From positions 186,001 to 250,000 of the forward strand of contig CAZHTC010000004.1 in NCBI GenBank assembly GCA_964535575.1: a stretch of 64,000 bases of DNA, in the 5' to 3' direction. Position numbers and translations under genes: made by a program. The number at the start of each line of letters is the position of its first letter. The first letter of the stretch is position 1. This DNA is from JAGPCK01 sp964535575. Lineage in GTDB: Bacteria; Bacteroidota; Bacteroidia; UKL13-3. Shown here piece by piece: positions 54,001-63,239 of this stretch. The notes beneath the pieces are model-generated. The model was given only the letters and a program-made list of their open reading frames with translations, did not search any database and was not told the origin of the DNA.

Positions 54001-56028
54001 ACCGGTTATATCGGCACTAATATTTCCTACATTGCATCCGTTAAAATACATCAGCGGATACTTATCCTTATTGCTTAAATCGGTTATTTTCCCAATATCA
54101 ATATCAATTATATTCAAAGACCCATGACCAAAAAAAGTTAGTACATTAAGCCCTTGATTAACTTGAGTAAGAATGGCCTGTTTGAGGTTAACATCAACAG
54201 GATTTGTAGTACTTTTAAAAAAACTTGTCACTTTAGCTCCTGCATAGGGAGCCTCTGCCACTTTTTTATTCTCGTTTAAGGTGAATGCGATGGAATTTTG
54301 TTGATCTGCACCTTCACCTCCCCCCAGATGAACAATATTTTTTCGCCAAAAACGAATCGAATCAGGATTTGTTTCCATGCTCTTTACTTTCTGCAGGTAA
54401 TTATCAATATCCTGATTGGTGATAGCCGGAATTCTCCCGGTGGGAATAGCAGGCTCGTATAAGGTACCATTTAACCCGGAGGTAAACATATTATCAGAAG
54501 AGGGAACACCCAATTGCGGAACCAGATTCACCCAATTGTACTGCGGTAATCTTACATAGTCATGCTGCAACCCCCGTCCAATTAAAACCAAAAACTTAGG
54601 ATTTAATCCTGAGGTTAATAAATGGTCAGCAAAATTCCGGATAGCCAATGGATGATTGATCCCATAGGTATAAAAATTTGACAACTGTTCAGTTGTTACA
54701 AGCAATACCTTGTAGGCAGAAGACCGATATTGGGCATACTCGGTAGCTTTAGGTAATAACAGCCGGTTGGTTACAATTAGATAGTCATATTTTATAGTGG
54801 AATCAATTACCGGAAAATCAACTGCCTCCAGTATAATCACCTTCTTTACATCAACTGTATCAAATAATACCAGTGAATTTCCGGATGAGTTTCTCATATA
54901 AAGAAATTTCGCATTAGAGCCATTTAAAAAACCACTGATGCGATTTCTTCCAGTAAGATCATAAAGAACAGGTGAATTGCCAGAATAATTAGTAAAGCTT
55001 AAAAGTACATCGCTGGCCAACGAGGTGGAGGTATGGTTAAACTCGAGATAAGTTGTATTTTGCAAATTTAGCAATGATGGGTAGGTAAGTTCTGCAAATG
55101 CAACAGCCACTGCATCTACTGCACTGCCCTGATCATCAATATTTGTTATCTCGAAAAATGTGTTGGTTGTTCCAAGAACGGATGAAGATAAAGATGAAGC
55201 TAATGTTAAGGTGGTATATCCTTCAAAAATGGAATCAAACAAAGTAGTATAAACACTCTGGTCAGGGCTAATTTTTAATACATGATGATGGTCGGGATTG
55301 ATTGAACCGTAATCAGAAACCCCCGAAAAACGAATTTTAAAGAATGGAGCCGGACCACTACTGAAGTAAGAAGCTGTATTGAATTGTCCGGTAAATTTAC
55401 CAATACCTTTACCATAACGCTCACTCGCCCAACCTTCACCCATTAAATATTCAGAAGAATGATAATCATCAGATGGAATAAGTGGTGTTCCGTAATAATA
55501 GATATTTGCAAAAGAAAGTACCTGCTTTTTCATAAAATAAGGTTCGGCAGTAAAACTTCCGTAATTGGTGTTTGTATAGTTCACCAAACGCAAAGGAACT
55601 GTTCCCGGCTGTGGGTTCACTGTAAAAAAAACATAGGCTGTATCTGAAATTAAACTTACATAAGGATTATGGTGATTTGTGGAGTCTAGGTACAGTTTCT
55701 TATCGTAAAACCCATCATTTTTATAAGCGAAGAATTCAATATAATCTCCCTGATCAAAACTACTGTCACTTTCCCCGCTTATAAAAACAGGCATTTCTTC
55801 TCCGCGCTGAAACAGTTGAATTTTTCTGGGATCGATGGAAGCAGGTGAAATACCTGAATTGACCAACGTAGTATAATCAATGCGAAAAAGCCCGTTATTG
55901 GTTACCGCAAAACGATAGTAAGTCTGTCCCGGATGAATCCATTCAAATCCTAACTTCTTTTGAGCAATTGATAAAAAGGGCAGCACCGCCAGATAGAGTA
56001 TACAAACCCATGCTTTAAAATTGTTCAT
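51004..56028 (-). CDS. C25 peptidase, PorU2-like T9SS protein
   Basis: A 1674-residue secreted protein with a signal peptide and a gingipain-fold (C25) peptidase domain. The catalytic His lies in FFGHGSLN at about residue 634 and the catalytic Cys in YFNGCNVGN at about 665. It is followed by several beta domains and a C-terminal FlgD-like Ig unit (about 1560-1674: YPNPCTNSMRFVF, WDGTDQYGDRLANGVYLY). Length and domain order match the putative PorU2 sortases of Bacteroidota, whose role beside PorU is not settled. It is embedded in the surface-glycan locus and coupled to the downstream GT gene by a 1-bp overlap. Confidence 0.9.
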   Translation of the reverse strand: MNNFKAWVCILYLAVLPFLSIAQKKLGFEWIHPGQTYYRFAVTNNGLFRIDYTTLVNSGISPASIDPRKIQLFQRGEEMPVFISGESDSSFDQGDYIEFFAYKNDGFYDKKLYLDSTNHHNPYVSLISDTAYVFFTVNPQPGTVPLRLVNYTNTNYGSFTAEPYFMKKQVLSFANIYYYGTPLIPSDDYHSSEYLMGEGWASERYGKGIGKFTGQFNTASYFSSGPAPFFKIRFSGVSDYGSINPDHHHVLKISPDQSVYTTLFDSIFEGYTTLTLASSLSSSVLGTTNTFFEITNIDDQGSAVDAVAVAFAELTYPSLLNLQNTTYLEFNHTSTSLASDVLLSFTNYSGNSPVLYDLTGRNRISGFLNGSNAKFLYMRNSSGNSLVLFDTVDVKKVIILEAVDFPVIDSTIKYDYLIVTNRLLLPKATEYAQYRSSAYKVLLVTTEQLSNFYTYGINHPLAIRNFADHLLTSGLNPKFLVLIGRGLQHDYVRLPQYNWVNLVPQLGVPSSDNMFTSGLNGTLYEPAIPTGRIPAITNQDIDNYLQKVKSMETNPDSIRFWRKNIVHLGGGEGADQQNSIAFTLNENKKVAEAPYAGAKVTSFFKSTTNPVDVNLKQAILTQVNQGLNVLTFFGHGSLNIIDIDIGKITDLSNKDKYPLMYFNGCNVGNISADITGGSAGVGINGATYLNTANAGAISWIAHSNTSKVSFLDAQITGFYRNIFLTNYGASVGECMQQAIRYSQINGNEESKSHSAQMILLGDPAIHLYTPSLSDYEITNQDVFFTPSDFSAVSDSFAIAAIVKNKAKATGNDLQFRITRTLPGGAKQFYTFTKTGGINYLDTVSFYIKSKDIATTGFNQFDFQIDPFDSINEYSKANNSASVTVFVPGNSLYLLSPLQYSIVNATNITLTAQGQNLFSDAEDFEMEIDTSPDFNPFSPFYQNSGILKSAGALAQWNLSIASNDSMVYFWRARLKKPANEGGNWNNSSFVYIKKGSTGWSQSNFNQYKAGSFTTLIPDTITREFNFTLTGEEISLSTARWRHGGLGIKLSTSQPLTPFVGNCMFDGIVGMVFDKKTLNYDLESKYPYNCQYVISYNNSGALYPARINYYTFQTQLASGRQALIDFIDTLDDKVYAVFFTRYNSMPSGWDENFYKAFEKIGSGQIRNLTNDSMSFVIIGEKGLPIGQATEKYIYNPYFGTTGAQNQSDTIIADVRKLLTYNWFEGSLVSPLIGPSVSWNKAFIKTSNNETIQSDSFVVDIIVITENGEDSVYYSQIRPDSIDLSTIPASQFPFLKLRLYTYDKVFRSPLHLDYWQVLYQPPPEGFINAKALYSFYKSGIEEGDSIQVSYAFQNITSIPFDSVYVRYSVIDANRTEKITLAKLYQPIASFDTLVISEKLATLGLSGANLLSIQVNKDMEQPEQNLANNLIVIPYLVKTDKVNPLLNVYFDGIRIMNGDIVSPSPQITVVIKDENKYLKLTDTSGAELFLKRPGSTDFEYIPFTSPQIQFISAGVSGNESKIIYSPVSLADGLYTLKVVSKDRSGNRSGNKPYVISFNVINESAITHFIPYPNPCTNSMRFVFTVTGAQAPDQILVKIMTVTGKVVREISAAEFGPVHIGNNTSQFVWDGTDQYGDRLANGVYLYQVQVRSNGVAIKHRSSELDKYFSNNTGKIYLMR

Positions 56029-56094
56029 CTGCTAATCGGCATTTTGGTAACCAAATTTAAGTAATTTTTGGCAAGAAAAAAGACATCGGTAACC

Positions 56095-56853
56095 TCATCT
56101 GAAAAGTTTTGGCAAAAACTGATGTATTTTGCGAAATGGCTTAATAAATGAGATGAAAACAGGTCTTCCTAATCCATTTACTTCCCAAGCCTTCAGGTCT
56201 TCTTTATTCGCCTTGAGCCGGTTGCTCAGGTTCACGTTACTTTTCCCTCCTAATCTCATTCTCACTGCCACATTTGGCCAATAACCCAACTTTACCTTGT
56301 GAATATGGATAAATCGGAGCATTAATTCATAGTCTCCGGCTGATGTAAATGATTCATTAAAATATCCAAATTGTTCGTAAATCGCTCGTTTAACAAAAAA
56401 AGTAGGGTGAGGTGGCATCCAACCTAACCGGAAAGAACCGCTTTTATACATTCCTGACTTCCAATAACGAACAATTTTTGACGGATTTTCCCGATTCACA
56501 TATTCTAAATCTGCATACACCGCGTCATATGGTGCAGAGTTCACCAGTGCTGCAATTTCTTCAAGTACATAGGCAGATGCATACAAATCATCGGCATGCA
56601 GAATACCAATCAGATCCCCGCTAGCCATTTTAACTCCCTTATTAATGGCAGCATATAACCCGGTATCTTTTTCTGACACCAGTGCAGCAAACCGATGCCT
56701 GTATTTATTTAATATTTCGAGTGTACCATCTGTCGATTTCCCATCAATAAGTATATATTCAACCGAGGGGTAAGTTTGCGCAAATACTGACTGAATAGTT
56801 TCTTCAATCGTATCGGCAGCATTGAGGCAAACGGTGATAATACTTATTTTCAA
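56095..56853 (-). CDS. GT2 glycosyltransferase
   Basis: A 252-residue GT-A enzyme: ISIITVCLNAADTIEETI at the start, LIDGKSTDGTLEIL, and the metal-site HADDLYASA. This WcaA-like subtype commonly adds sugars to lipid-linked oligosaccharide. It lies 66 bp upstream of the PorU2-like gene and 3 bp after the carbamoyltransferase. Confidence 0.92.
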   Translation of the reverse strand: MKISIITVCLNAADTIEETIQSVFAQTYPSVEYILIDGKSTDGTLEILNKYRHRFAALVSEKDTGLYAAINKGVKMASGDLIGILHADDLYASAYVLEEIAALVNSAPYDAVYADLEYVNRENPSKIVRYWKSGMYKSGSFRLGWMPPHPTFFVKRAIYEQFGYFNESFTSAGDYELMLRFIHIHKVKLGYWPNVAVRMRLGGKSNVNLSNRLKANKEDLKAWEVNGLGRPVFISFIKPFRKIHQFLPKLFR

Positions 56854-56856
56854 AAT

Positions 56857-58584
56857 TTAGCGACTTATAATACAATTTTGCAATACCAGAATATCCATTT
56901 TGGTGCGCAGGTAACAATCCAGCGCCTGGGCAGGAGTGTTTACAATAGGTTCGTTCTCGTTAAATGATGTATTGAGCAAAACCGGAATTCCGGTTTTTTT
57001 TCTGAAGGTCTCAATTAAACGATAATACCTTGGGCTCACCTCCGCATCCACCGATTGCAAGCGACCCGTTCCGTCAACATGTGTTACGGCAGGAATTAAA
57101 GCTTGTTTTTCCTTTTTAATCGGAAAAACTTTTTCCATAAACGGCACTTCATCGGTAAGCTCAAAAAACTCCCCTACATATTCTTTCAAAACAGATGGGG
57201 CAAAAGGGCGAAAACTTTCTCTCCGTTTAATTTTTGAATTGAGTAAATCTTTGGCATCAGCCCTGCGCGGATCAGCAATAATGGAGCGTCCTCCCAATGC
57301 ACGCGGTCCAAATTCGGCTCTTCCCTGAAACCATCCCACTACTCCTCCGTTTATGATAGAATCAGTTACTTTATCGTATAATTCGTCATCACTTAAACGG
57401 GTATATTGTATATTTTTTTCTTTCAGAATGGCTTCTATCTGTTCATTGGAAAAATAGCTCCCTGTATAGGCTGAATAAACAGGTTTTACCCGCTCCTTTT
57501 GCAGGGTATGATGGTAGTGATACATGGCAGAACCTGCCGCAATGCCCGCATCGTGTCCCGCACTGGGAATATATACTTTTTGAAATGGAGTATTGCGGGT
57601 TATTTTACCATTGGCTACTGAGTTTTGTGCCACACCGCCAGCAATACACACCTCTTTCATTCCGGTTTTTTGCTGCAGGTTATTGAGTAAATGAAAAATT
57701 GTTTCTTCAGTAACTTTTTGAACTGAGGCAGCTAAGTCACGGTGGTATTGGGTAAGTTCTTCCCCTTTTTGTCGCGACTTGCCAAATTTATCTTCCATCA
57801 CCTTTGAAAAAACACGGTTGTGAGAAGGATCATTTTTTTCTAAAATCAGCGTTTTCACCCCTTCGGTGTGATGTGTGAAATAATCCAGATTCAATTCAAA
57901 TAGCCCATCGGAAGTGGTTTTAAGAATCTGACGCAAATCGTTTAAATAAGCCGGAGAGCCATAAGGTGCCAGCCCCATCACTTTGTATTCGTCACCATAA
58001 TGAGGAAACCCCAGATATTGAGTAAATGCCGTATAAAAAACACCAATTGAATGTGGAAATAATACCTGATTGTAAACGTTAATGGTTGATTGATTTCCGG
58101 TGGCTACCATGCATGAACTAAAATCACCGAATCCATCAATAGAAAGTAAAGCCGCTTCTTTGAAAGGCGATGCAAAAAAAGCACTGGCTAAGTGAGAGCG
58201 GTGATGTTCTACATTTACTATTCTGCCTGCCAAATCGGAGGGTACATTCTTAAAATGTCGCTTAAATTCCTCTTCAAGAGAGGCTACTTTCTGACTGTTC
58301 TTAAAACGCTCGAGCAACCAGTTAAAATTTGCCTTTCCCGTTAGCACCCTTTTTATTTTTTTCATCCGGTGGGCACCAGGGTCACGACCAATGGTGATGA
58401 AAGATATGTCGTTGAGAGCTATATTTTCATCATCCAAGCACGCCTGAATAGATAAGGCCGGAAATCCGGCCCAGTGTTTAAAACGGGTAAATCGTTCTTC
58501 TTCAAAAGCACATATAAGCTCCCCATTTTTTAAGAGTGCTGCCGAAGAGTCACCGTGATAAGCGTTAAGTCCGAGTATGTACAT
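56857..58584 (-). CDS. NodU/CmcH-family carbamoyltransferase
   Basis: A 575-residue O-carbamoyltransferase that moves a carbamoyl group from carbamoyl phosphate to a sugar hydroxyl. It starts GLNAYHGDSSAALL, with metal-binding histidines H126, H127 and H130 in VEHHRSH and the nucleotide-binding core CIAGGVAQNSVANG. The C-terminal YrdC-like segment has PRALGGRSIIADPR and NTSFNENEPIV. In a polysaccharide locus it would decorate a glycan residue. It is flanked by glycosyltransferases at 3 bp spacing on each side. Confidence 0.93.
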   Translation of the reverse strand: MYILGLNAYHGDSSAALLKNGELICAFEEERFTRFKHWAGFPALSIQACLDDENIALNDISFITIGRDPGAHRMKKIKRVLTGKANFNWLLERFKNSQKVASLEEEFKRHFKNVPSDLAGRIVNVEHHRSHLASAFFASPFKEAALLSIDGFGDFSSCMVATGNQSTINVYNQVLFPHSIGVFYTAFTQYLGFPHYGDEYKVMGLAPYGSPAYLNDLRQILKTTSDGLFELNLDYFTHHTEGVKTLILEKNDPSHNRVFSKVMEDKFGKSRQKGEELTQYHRDLAASVQKVTEETIFHLLNNLQQKTGMKEVCIAGGVAQNSVANGKITRNTPFQKVYIPSAGHDAGIAAGSAMYHYHHTLQKERVKPVYSAYTGSYFSNEQIEAILKEKNIQYTRLSDDELYDKVTDSIINGGVVGWFQGRAEFGPRALGGRSIIADPRRADAKDLLNSKIKRRESFRPFAPSVLKEYVGEFFELTDEVPFMEKVFPIKKEKQALIPAVTHVDGTGRLQSVDAEVSPRYYRLIETFRKKTGIPVLLNTSFNENEPIVNTPAQALDCYLRTKMDILVLQNCIISR

Positions 58585-58587
58585 TTT

Positions 58588-59736
58588 TTAGTCAAACATT
58601 TTTTTATAGTTTCCAATTAAATTCGGGTTCAATGCAAATTCTTTTGCGAAAGCGAAGGCTCCTTTTCTCCATTCATCATATGAAGTTTGATCCATTCTTG
58701 CAAATTTTTCAACGCACAAAACAAATGAATTCATATCCTTCAATGATAGCGAAAATCCGGCATATTTTTTCTCTATTTCAACCCATGGGGTCTGGTCCGA
58801 AATTAATACCGGACAGGAAGAGTGCAGTGACTCATAAACAACGTGTCCGAAATTTTCATGATGGGTTGGAAAAAAGAACAAGTGATTTTCCTGAAACAAA
58901 TTCACCACCTGTTTTGGATTTACTTCTCCTTTGTAATTAACTTTATGCTTAAAATTAAGTTCATTTATTTGCTTCAGGCAACCTTCCCAGTATTGTTTAT
59001 CCTCAATAGGACCATAAATATCAAATAAAATATTAAGGTCAGTTGATACATTTTCAAGAACCCTAAAGGCATAATCCAGATTCTTCTTACGGGAGATTCT
59101 GGATATAAACACAATTTTCAAGGTATTTTTACTCTTCGCCAAGGGAGCATAATCGGCCTCAAGAAAAGAGCCGGTGTCTTCGGCCATAACCACTTTTACA
59201 TCTTTCCCCATTATTCTTTTAATCTCCTGCACTTCCGATAATGAGGTTGCATGCCACGTAACCCTTTTATACAGTGAGAATATTTTAGCAAATAATATAA
59301 ATGCCGTTTTCTTTAGTTTTTTTAATTTAAGTGCTCCTTCTCCCAACATTCCTCTGGGTGCAAGGATAACTGAGGTATTTTTATTTGTATTACGGAGATA
59401 AATTAACGGCAGTATGGTGAATTTAACAGAGAAAAAACTGTTTAAGTAAACAATATCATAAGAGTTTTCATTAAGAACTTCTTTGAATTTGGATTGGGTA
59501 GATTGGGAAGAAGCATAAAAAATCCGGAAACCATCAGGATGATTAACCCATTCGTTTAACTTGACTGAATTATAAGGTGCAGTGTCACCCATATCCCTGT
59601 CGGAGGTAAATACATCAAAATCATAAAATACATGAAGTCTCTTAATAAGACTATAACAGGAAACTATTTGACCTCCGGCCTTAAATCCAGGCAAAAACCA
59701 ATCAATTACCAGAAGTATACGTTTCTTTCTATTCAT
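58588..59736 (-). CDS. GT4 glycosyltransferase
   Basis: A 382-residue GT-B enzyme with the N-terminal glycine loop in FKAGGQIVS, the central SRISRKKNLDYAFRVL donor-site strand, and the E-x7-E-like PTHHENFGHVVYESLHSSCP motif. A capsule or O-antigen transferase is the likely role. It is 3 bp upstream of the carbamoyltransferase gene and 18 bp downstream of another GT4 gene. Confidence 0.92.
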   Translation of the reverse strand: MNRKKRILLVIDWFLPGFKAGGQIVSCYSLIKRLHVFYDFDVFTSDRDMGDTAPYNSVKLNEWVNHPDGFRIFYASSQSTQSKFKEVLNENSYDIVYLNSFFSVKFTILPLIYLRNTNKNTSVILAPRGMLGEGALKLKKLKKTAFILFAKIFSLYKRVTWHATSLSEVQEIKRIMGKDVKVVMAEDTGSFLEADYAPLAKSKNTLKIVFISRISRKKNLDYAFRVLENVSTDLNILFDIYGPIEDKQYWEGCLKQINELNFKHKVNYKGEVNPKQVVNLFQENHLFFFPTHHENFGHVVYESLHSSCPVLISDQTPWVEIEKKYAGFSLSLKDMNSFVLCVEKFARMDQTSYDEWRKGAFAFAKEFALNPNLIGNYKKMFD

Positions 59737-59754
59737 TCGAAAGTGGTTCTATAG

Positions 59755-60777
59755 TTATTGTCTTATACTATGGTAAATTTCTTCATATGACCTGGCCATT
59801 TTTTTGCGGTCAAATCTTTTTACATTTTCATATCCAAGGGAAACTAACCTTTCACGTAATTCAGGCTGGTTAATTAACCTTAGTATTCCTGTTCGAATGG
59901 CTAATGGATTCTCGGGTTCATCCACAATAAGAGCGGCCTCTCCAGCCACTTCGGGTAGCGAGGCACAATTACTTGTAATCACAACACGTCCGGTAGCTTG
60001 CCCCTCAATTACGGGCATACCGAAACCTTCATACAATGAAATAAATGAAACGATATCACATTGCTTATACAGATTTATCATCTCTTCACTATTCAAACCA
60101 ATAAAATTTTTATATTTCACATTTGACGCTTTTAATAGCGCAATGAGTTCTGCACTTAGGGTTCCTGTTATCCATAATTCACAAGGAATATCCCTAAGCG
60201 AAAGAATAAGGTTTTTTACATTTTTGTTTGAAGAAGCTCCAACCTGTAAAATTACCGGACAATGAGAATTAAATAATTTGGGAGAAGGAGAAAAACCTTC
60301 GGGTAAAGAAACATATACTACTTTTATCCGATCAGGGTTAATTCCGGTAATGGCTATCGTTTCCCGTTTTGAAAATTCTGAAATAGCAGTAATGTATTTT
60401 GCTCTGCGTACAGGAAGGTAATACCAGAAAAACCAAATAAATAATCGTTTTAAGCCTTTTGTATTGAACCGATACACGCAATCTAAAATAGTAAGAACCA
60501 TGTTTTCTGCAGGCAAAAAAGAGGCAATGTAATTAACATCTCCGGTTACATGATTGATGTCTGTAAGATTTTTCCGGCAATAGAAAATATTTTTTACTCT
60601 GTCAACTATTCCCCTGCTATAGTAAGGAAGATACGTATCATTAAAAATAAAACTGCTTGAAAATGCATTTCGCAAATCGCCAAACACGCGCTCTACACTG
60701 TAATAATTTTTCTGAGGTTTACGAAATATTAAGTTAACCTTTATCCCATTATCAGTTAGTGTCTCATCGTTTTTCAT
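59755..60777 (-). CDS. GT4 glycosyltransferase
   Basis: A 340-residue GT-B protein. The donor-binding part has LQVGASSNKNVKNLI and ISLYEGFGMPVIEGQATG, the classic E-x7-E glycosyltransferase group 1 motif. The start is placed at the ATG at 60777; an in-frame TTG at 60786 is weaker. It overlaps the stop of the upstream CgeB-like gene by 14 bp. Confidence 0.88.
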   Translation of the reverse strand: MKNDETLTDNGIKVNLIFRKPQKNYYSVERVFGDLRNAFSSSFIFNDTYLPYYSRGIVDRVKNIFYCRKNLTDINHVTGDVNYIASFLPAENMVLTILDCVYRFNTKGLKRLFIWFFWYYLPVRRAKYITAISEFSKRETIAITGINPDRIKVVYVSLPEGFSPSPKLFNSHCPVILQVGASSNKNVKNLILSLRDIPCELWITGTLSAELIALLKASNVKYKNFIGLNSEEMINLYKQCDIVSFISLYEGFGMPVIEGQATGRVVITSNCASLPEVAGEAALIVDEPENPLAIRTGILRLINQPELRERLVSLGYENVKRFDRKKMARSYEEIYHSIRQ

Positions 60778-61813
60778 AAAAATCAATCAATTTGGTTAAA
60801 CGATGTTTATAGGTATGACCATCGGTAAGTAAACGCTCATAACCGGCTTTTTTTATTTCTTCGCATTTACCTGAACTATGAAGCAACCCTTTTACTTGTT
60901 CAATTAAATCTTTTTCACTACCGGCATCAAAAAAAACGGCTTCTACCCCCTCCCTGTAAAATTCCTTGTGCCTGTCGGTTCTTTCAGCTAAGAGTAATCC
61001 TCCGCAAGCAGGTATTTCAAAAGTACGTTGTGTGTAATCATCTCTGTTTTCTTTTCGTAAAAAACCCAGCGACATTTTTGCATATCTGATTGCGATTGCC
61101 ATTTCGTCACCAATCAAAGGTTTAAATTTGAGGTAAGGATACAATGGTGATGATTTAGATACCTTTTGCCATTGTGTTCCATAAATAGCATAATCAGCAG
61201 GTACTTCAATAACTAATTTTTCAAGTAGTTTAGCCCTTTCTTTTTCCCAGGTGCCCACAAATAAAACATCATTACGCCAAAAATTACTTTCACTTTCTGG
61301 CAAGTCAATGATTCGGTGAATTTTTGGGTAGTACGCAAAAGGGAAAAAGGTAGTATTTTTATTGTAAGGTAACAATTCTTTTACGTTTACCTCTCTGGTA
61401 GTAAAAATATGATGATAGAAAGGAATTGCATTCAGTTGAACTTCACTGCGGTTATTTGGATTCAAGCTAAAAAAATCATCATGATTAATATTCACAACCC
61501 AGGCTCCCATTTTTTTTAGTTCAACAATGGTATGGCCTGGGATAAACAGTCCCTTTAATATAATGATTATTTCAGGTTGGTGTACGTGAGCTTTTTCAAT
61601 AAACAATTTATTGTGGTATTCAAGGTGCTTTTTGAGAATATTGCGTTGATTAAACTTACGAATTACCTTCCAGAATAGACTATGTAAATATTTTTCAACC
61701 CCGGTATAGGGATGAAACCACTGCACATCGTGCCCCATTTGAATTAATGTTTGAGCATAGCACCATGCTCCGGTACCATAATCGCCACACTCTCCGTATA
61801 TCAGTATCTTCAT
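60764..61813 (-). CDS. CgeB-like glycosyltransferase
   Basis: A 349-residue GT-B protein of the CgeB/DUF3880-type group, with LIYGECGDYGTGAWCYA at the start, NHDDFFSLNPNNRSE in the middle and the C-terminal NRDDYTQRTFEIPACGG donor motif. The ATG at 61813 is preferred over a GTG one codon before; it shares a base with the stop of the upstream Wzy-like gene (TGATG). These proteins are found in spore coat and glycan loci. Substrate is unknown. Confidence 0.83.
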   Translation of the reverse strand: MKILIYGECGDYGTGAWCYAQTLIQMGHDVQWFHPYTGVEKYLHSLFWKVIRKFNQRNILKKHLEYHNKLFIEKAHVHQPEIIIILKGLFIPGHTIVELKKMGAWVVNINHDDFFSLNPNNRSEVQLNAIPFYHHIFTTREVNVKELLPYNKNTTFFPFAYYPKIHRIIDLPESESNFWRNDVLFVGTWEKERAKLLEKLVIEVPADYAIYGTQWQKVSKSSPLYPYLKFKPLIGDEMAIAIRYAKMSLGFLRKENRDDYTQRTFEIPACGGLLLAERTDRHKEFYREGVEAVFFDAGSEKDLIEQVKGLLHSSGKCEEIKKAGYERLLTDGHTYKHRLTKLIDFYEKR

Positions 61814-63141
61814 CACACAGGATATTGAGAGGTGTTTGACAAAGACCGTTTAAAACGCATTTTAAAAATAACCTCCGAAAGCTTAGCAACAATTAGCATC
61901 CAGATTACGAATGTGGAAACGTTTACTATCCCAACCATTTCGAAAGTTATAAAGAAAAAACTCGTTTGCACTACCCATTTTACAAGCGTATTTTGGTATT
62001 TATTAGAAATGAATTTATCAATACCTGCAACCACCCAAAAAAGTAATGGAATAAATCCCAATAAATAAACTCGATTAAAGTTCATGATAAATTCGGCATA
62101 TACATTTACACCCCAACTTGTATAATCGTCTTCTTCTCCTACAAGCCCAATACGTCTGGGCAAATAATAATTTGTATAATAATTAAAGGATGGTTTACCT
62201 GGCCAAAGGCTTCGAGGAACCGCCTGAAGTACCATTTCCCCATAAGTCTCCCCATTTCGCAAACGAAGCCACTTCTGATGGATGGCATGATTTACATAGG
62301 CAATTTCGCGTCCGTAATTGATTCTTTCAGCAAAAAAAAGTCCGGCAAATTTAAGTCTTTCACTTAATGGAAGATTTAAGGTTTTTACAAAAGACCCGGA
62401 AAGATTTGCCTTTACTTTATAATAATCGGTTTTTTTAAGGTGCTGAAATGGTAACAGAAGTAAAACAATAAAGAATGCACCTAACACTACAGGAATAGTA
62501 AATTTTCTGGATCGTTGGAGAAGGCCAATCGCAAATGACAAAAAGAAAAGAATAAGCTGAGAGCGCCATACCGACATCAAGGTAAGATAAAAACCTAAGG
62601 AAAGAATTATGCAAGCAACAATTATGGTAACAGGCCTTGTAACTTTAACCTGATAAACTGCCAGAATAATGGAAGGATAAAGAAATAACCGGAAAACCGG
62701 GAAAAAAGTCCCGATTCCGGAATTGGCAATTTCAGTTTGTGACAAAAAATACCCAATTAAAGAAATAACGAAAAAGAAAATTACTACTTTAAAATAACTA
62801 GCTTTTAACTCTGTCAGTTCAATCTTATTTTTACTTATTCCTTTTTTTCTCTTTCTGAATTCGTTGGCGAAAACCAGAAAAAAACCTGTGGCAACAAATG
62901 GAATTATTTCAGCCTGGTATCTACTTACAACAGCCGTTGTCATGAGCTCCCACGAAATGTCACTAAGCATGTAGCAAATAGGACCAATCCCAAGAAACAA
63001 AGAAGCACTCATAAAAAGACCGGAAACGCCTGTTAGCAGCAATCCCCTTTTTACTCTAAACCACAAACTCAATAAGCTAAACACCAGTATTGCGAAGCAC
63101 CCAATGAGATTGATTAAATAAAAAGTAGTGATGCTGTTCAT
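61813..63141 (-). CDS. O-antigen polymerase (Wzy)-like membrane protein
   Basis: A 442-residue membrane protein with about eleven hydrophobic helices. The large periplasmic loop (about 265-325) contains the short motifs RSLWPGKPSF and YLPRR, common in Wzy-like polymerases of Bacteroidota. It would link repeat units delivered by the flippase, which is encoded at 46797-48251. Polymerase families have low sequence conservation, so the call rests on topology, loop motif and locus. Confidence 0.75.
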   Translation of the reverse strand: MNSITTFYLINLIGCFAILVFSLLSLWFRVKRGLLLTGVSGLFMSASLFLGIGPICYMLSDISWELMTTAVVSRYQAEIIPFVATGFFLVFANEFRKRKKGISKNKIELTELKASYFKVVIFFFVISLIGYFLSQTEIANSGIGTFFPVFRLFLYPSIILAVYQVKVTRPVTIIVACIILSLGFYLTLMSVWRSQLILFFLSFAIGLLQRSRKFTIPVVLGAFFIVLLLLPFQHLKKTDYYKVKANLSGSFVKTLNLPLSERLKFAGLFFAERINYGREIAYVNHAIHQKWLRLRNGETYGEMVLQAVPRSLWPGKPSFNYYTNYYLPRRIGLVGEEDDYTSWGVNVYAEFIMNFNRVYLLGFIPLLFWVVAGIDKFISNKYQNTLVKWVVQTSFFFITFEMVGIVNVSTFVIWMLIVAKLSEVIFKMRFKRSLSNTSQYPV

Positions 63142-63239
63142 TTAAACAATCTGGTAATTTTCTGATTTAAACTTCTCATTATTCAACAAATATACTGAGA
63201 AGAGCCAATTAAAAACAACAAAGTATGTCACAGTAAACA

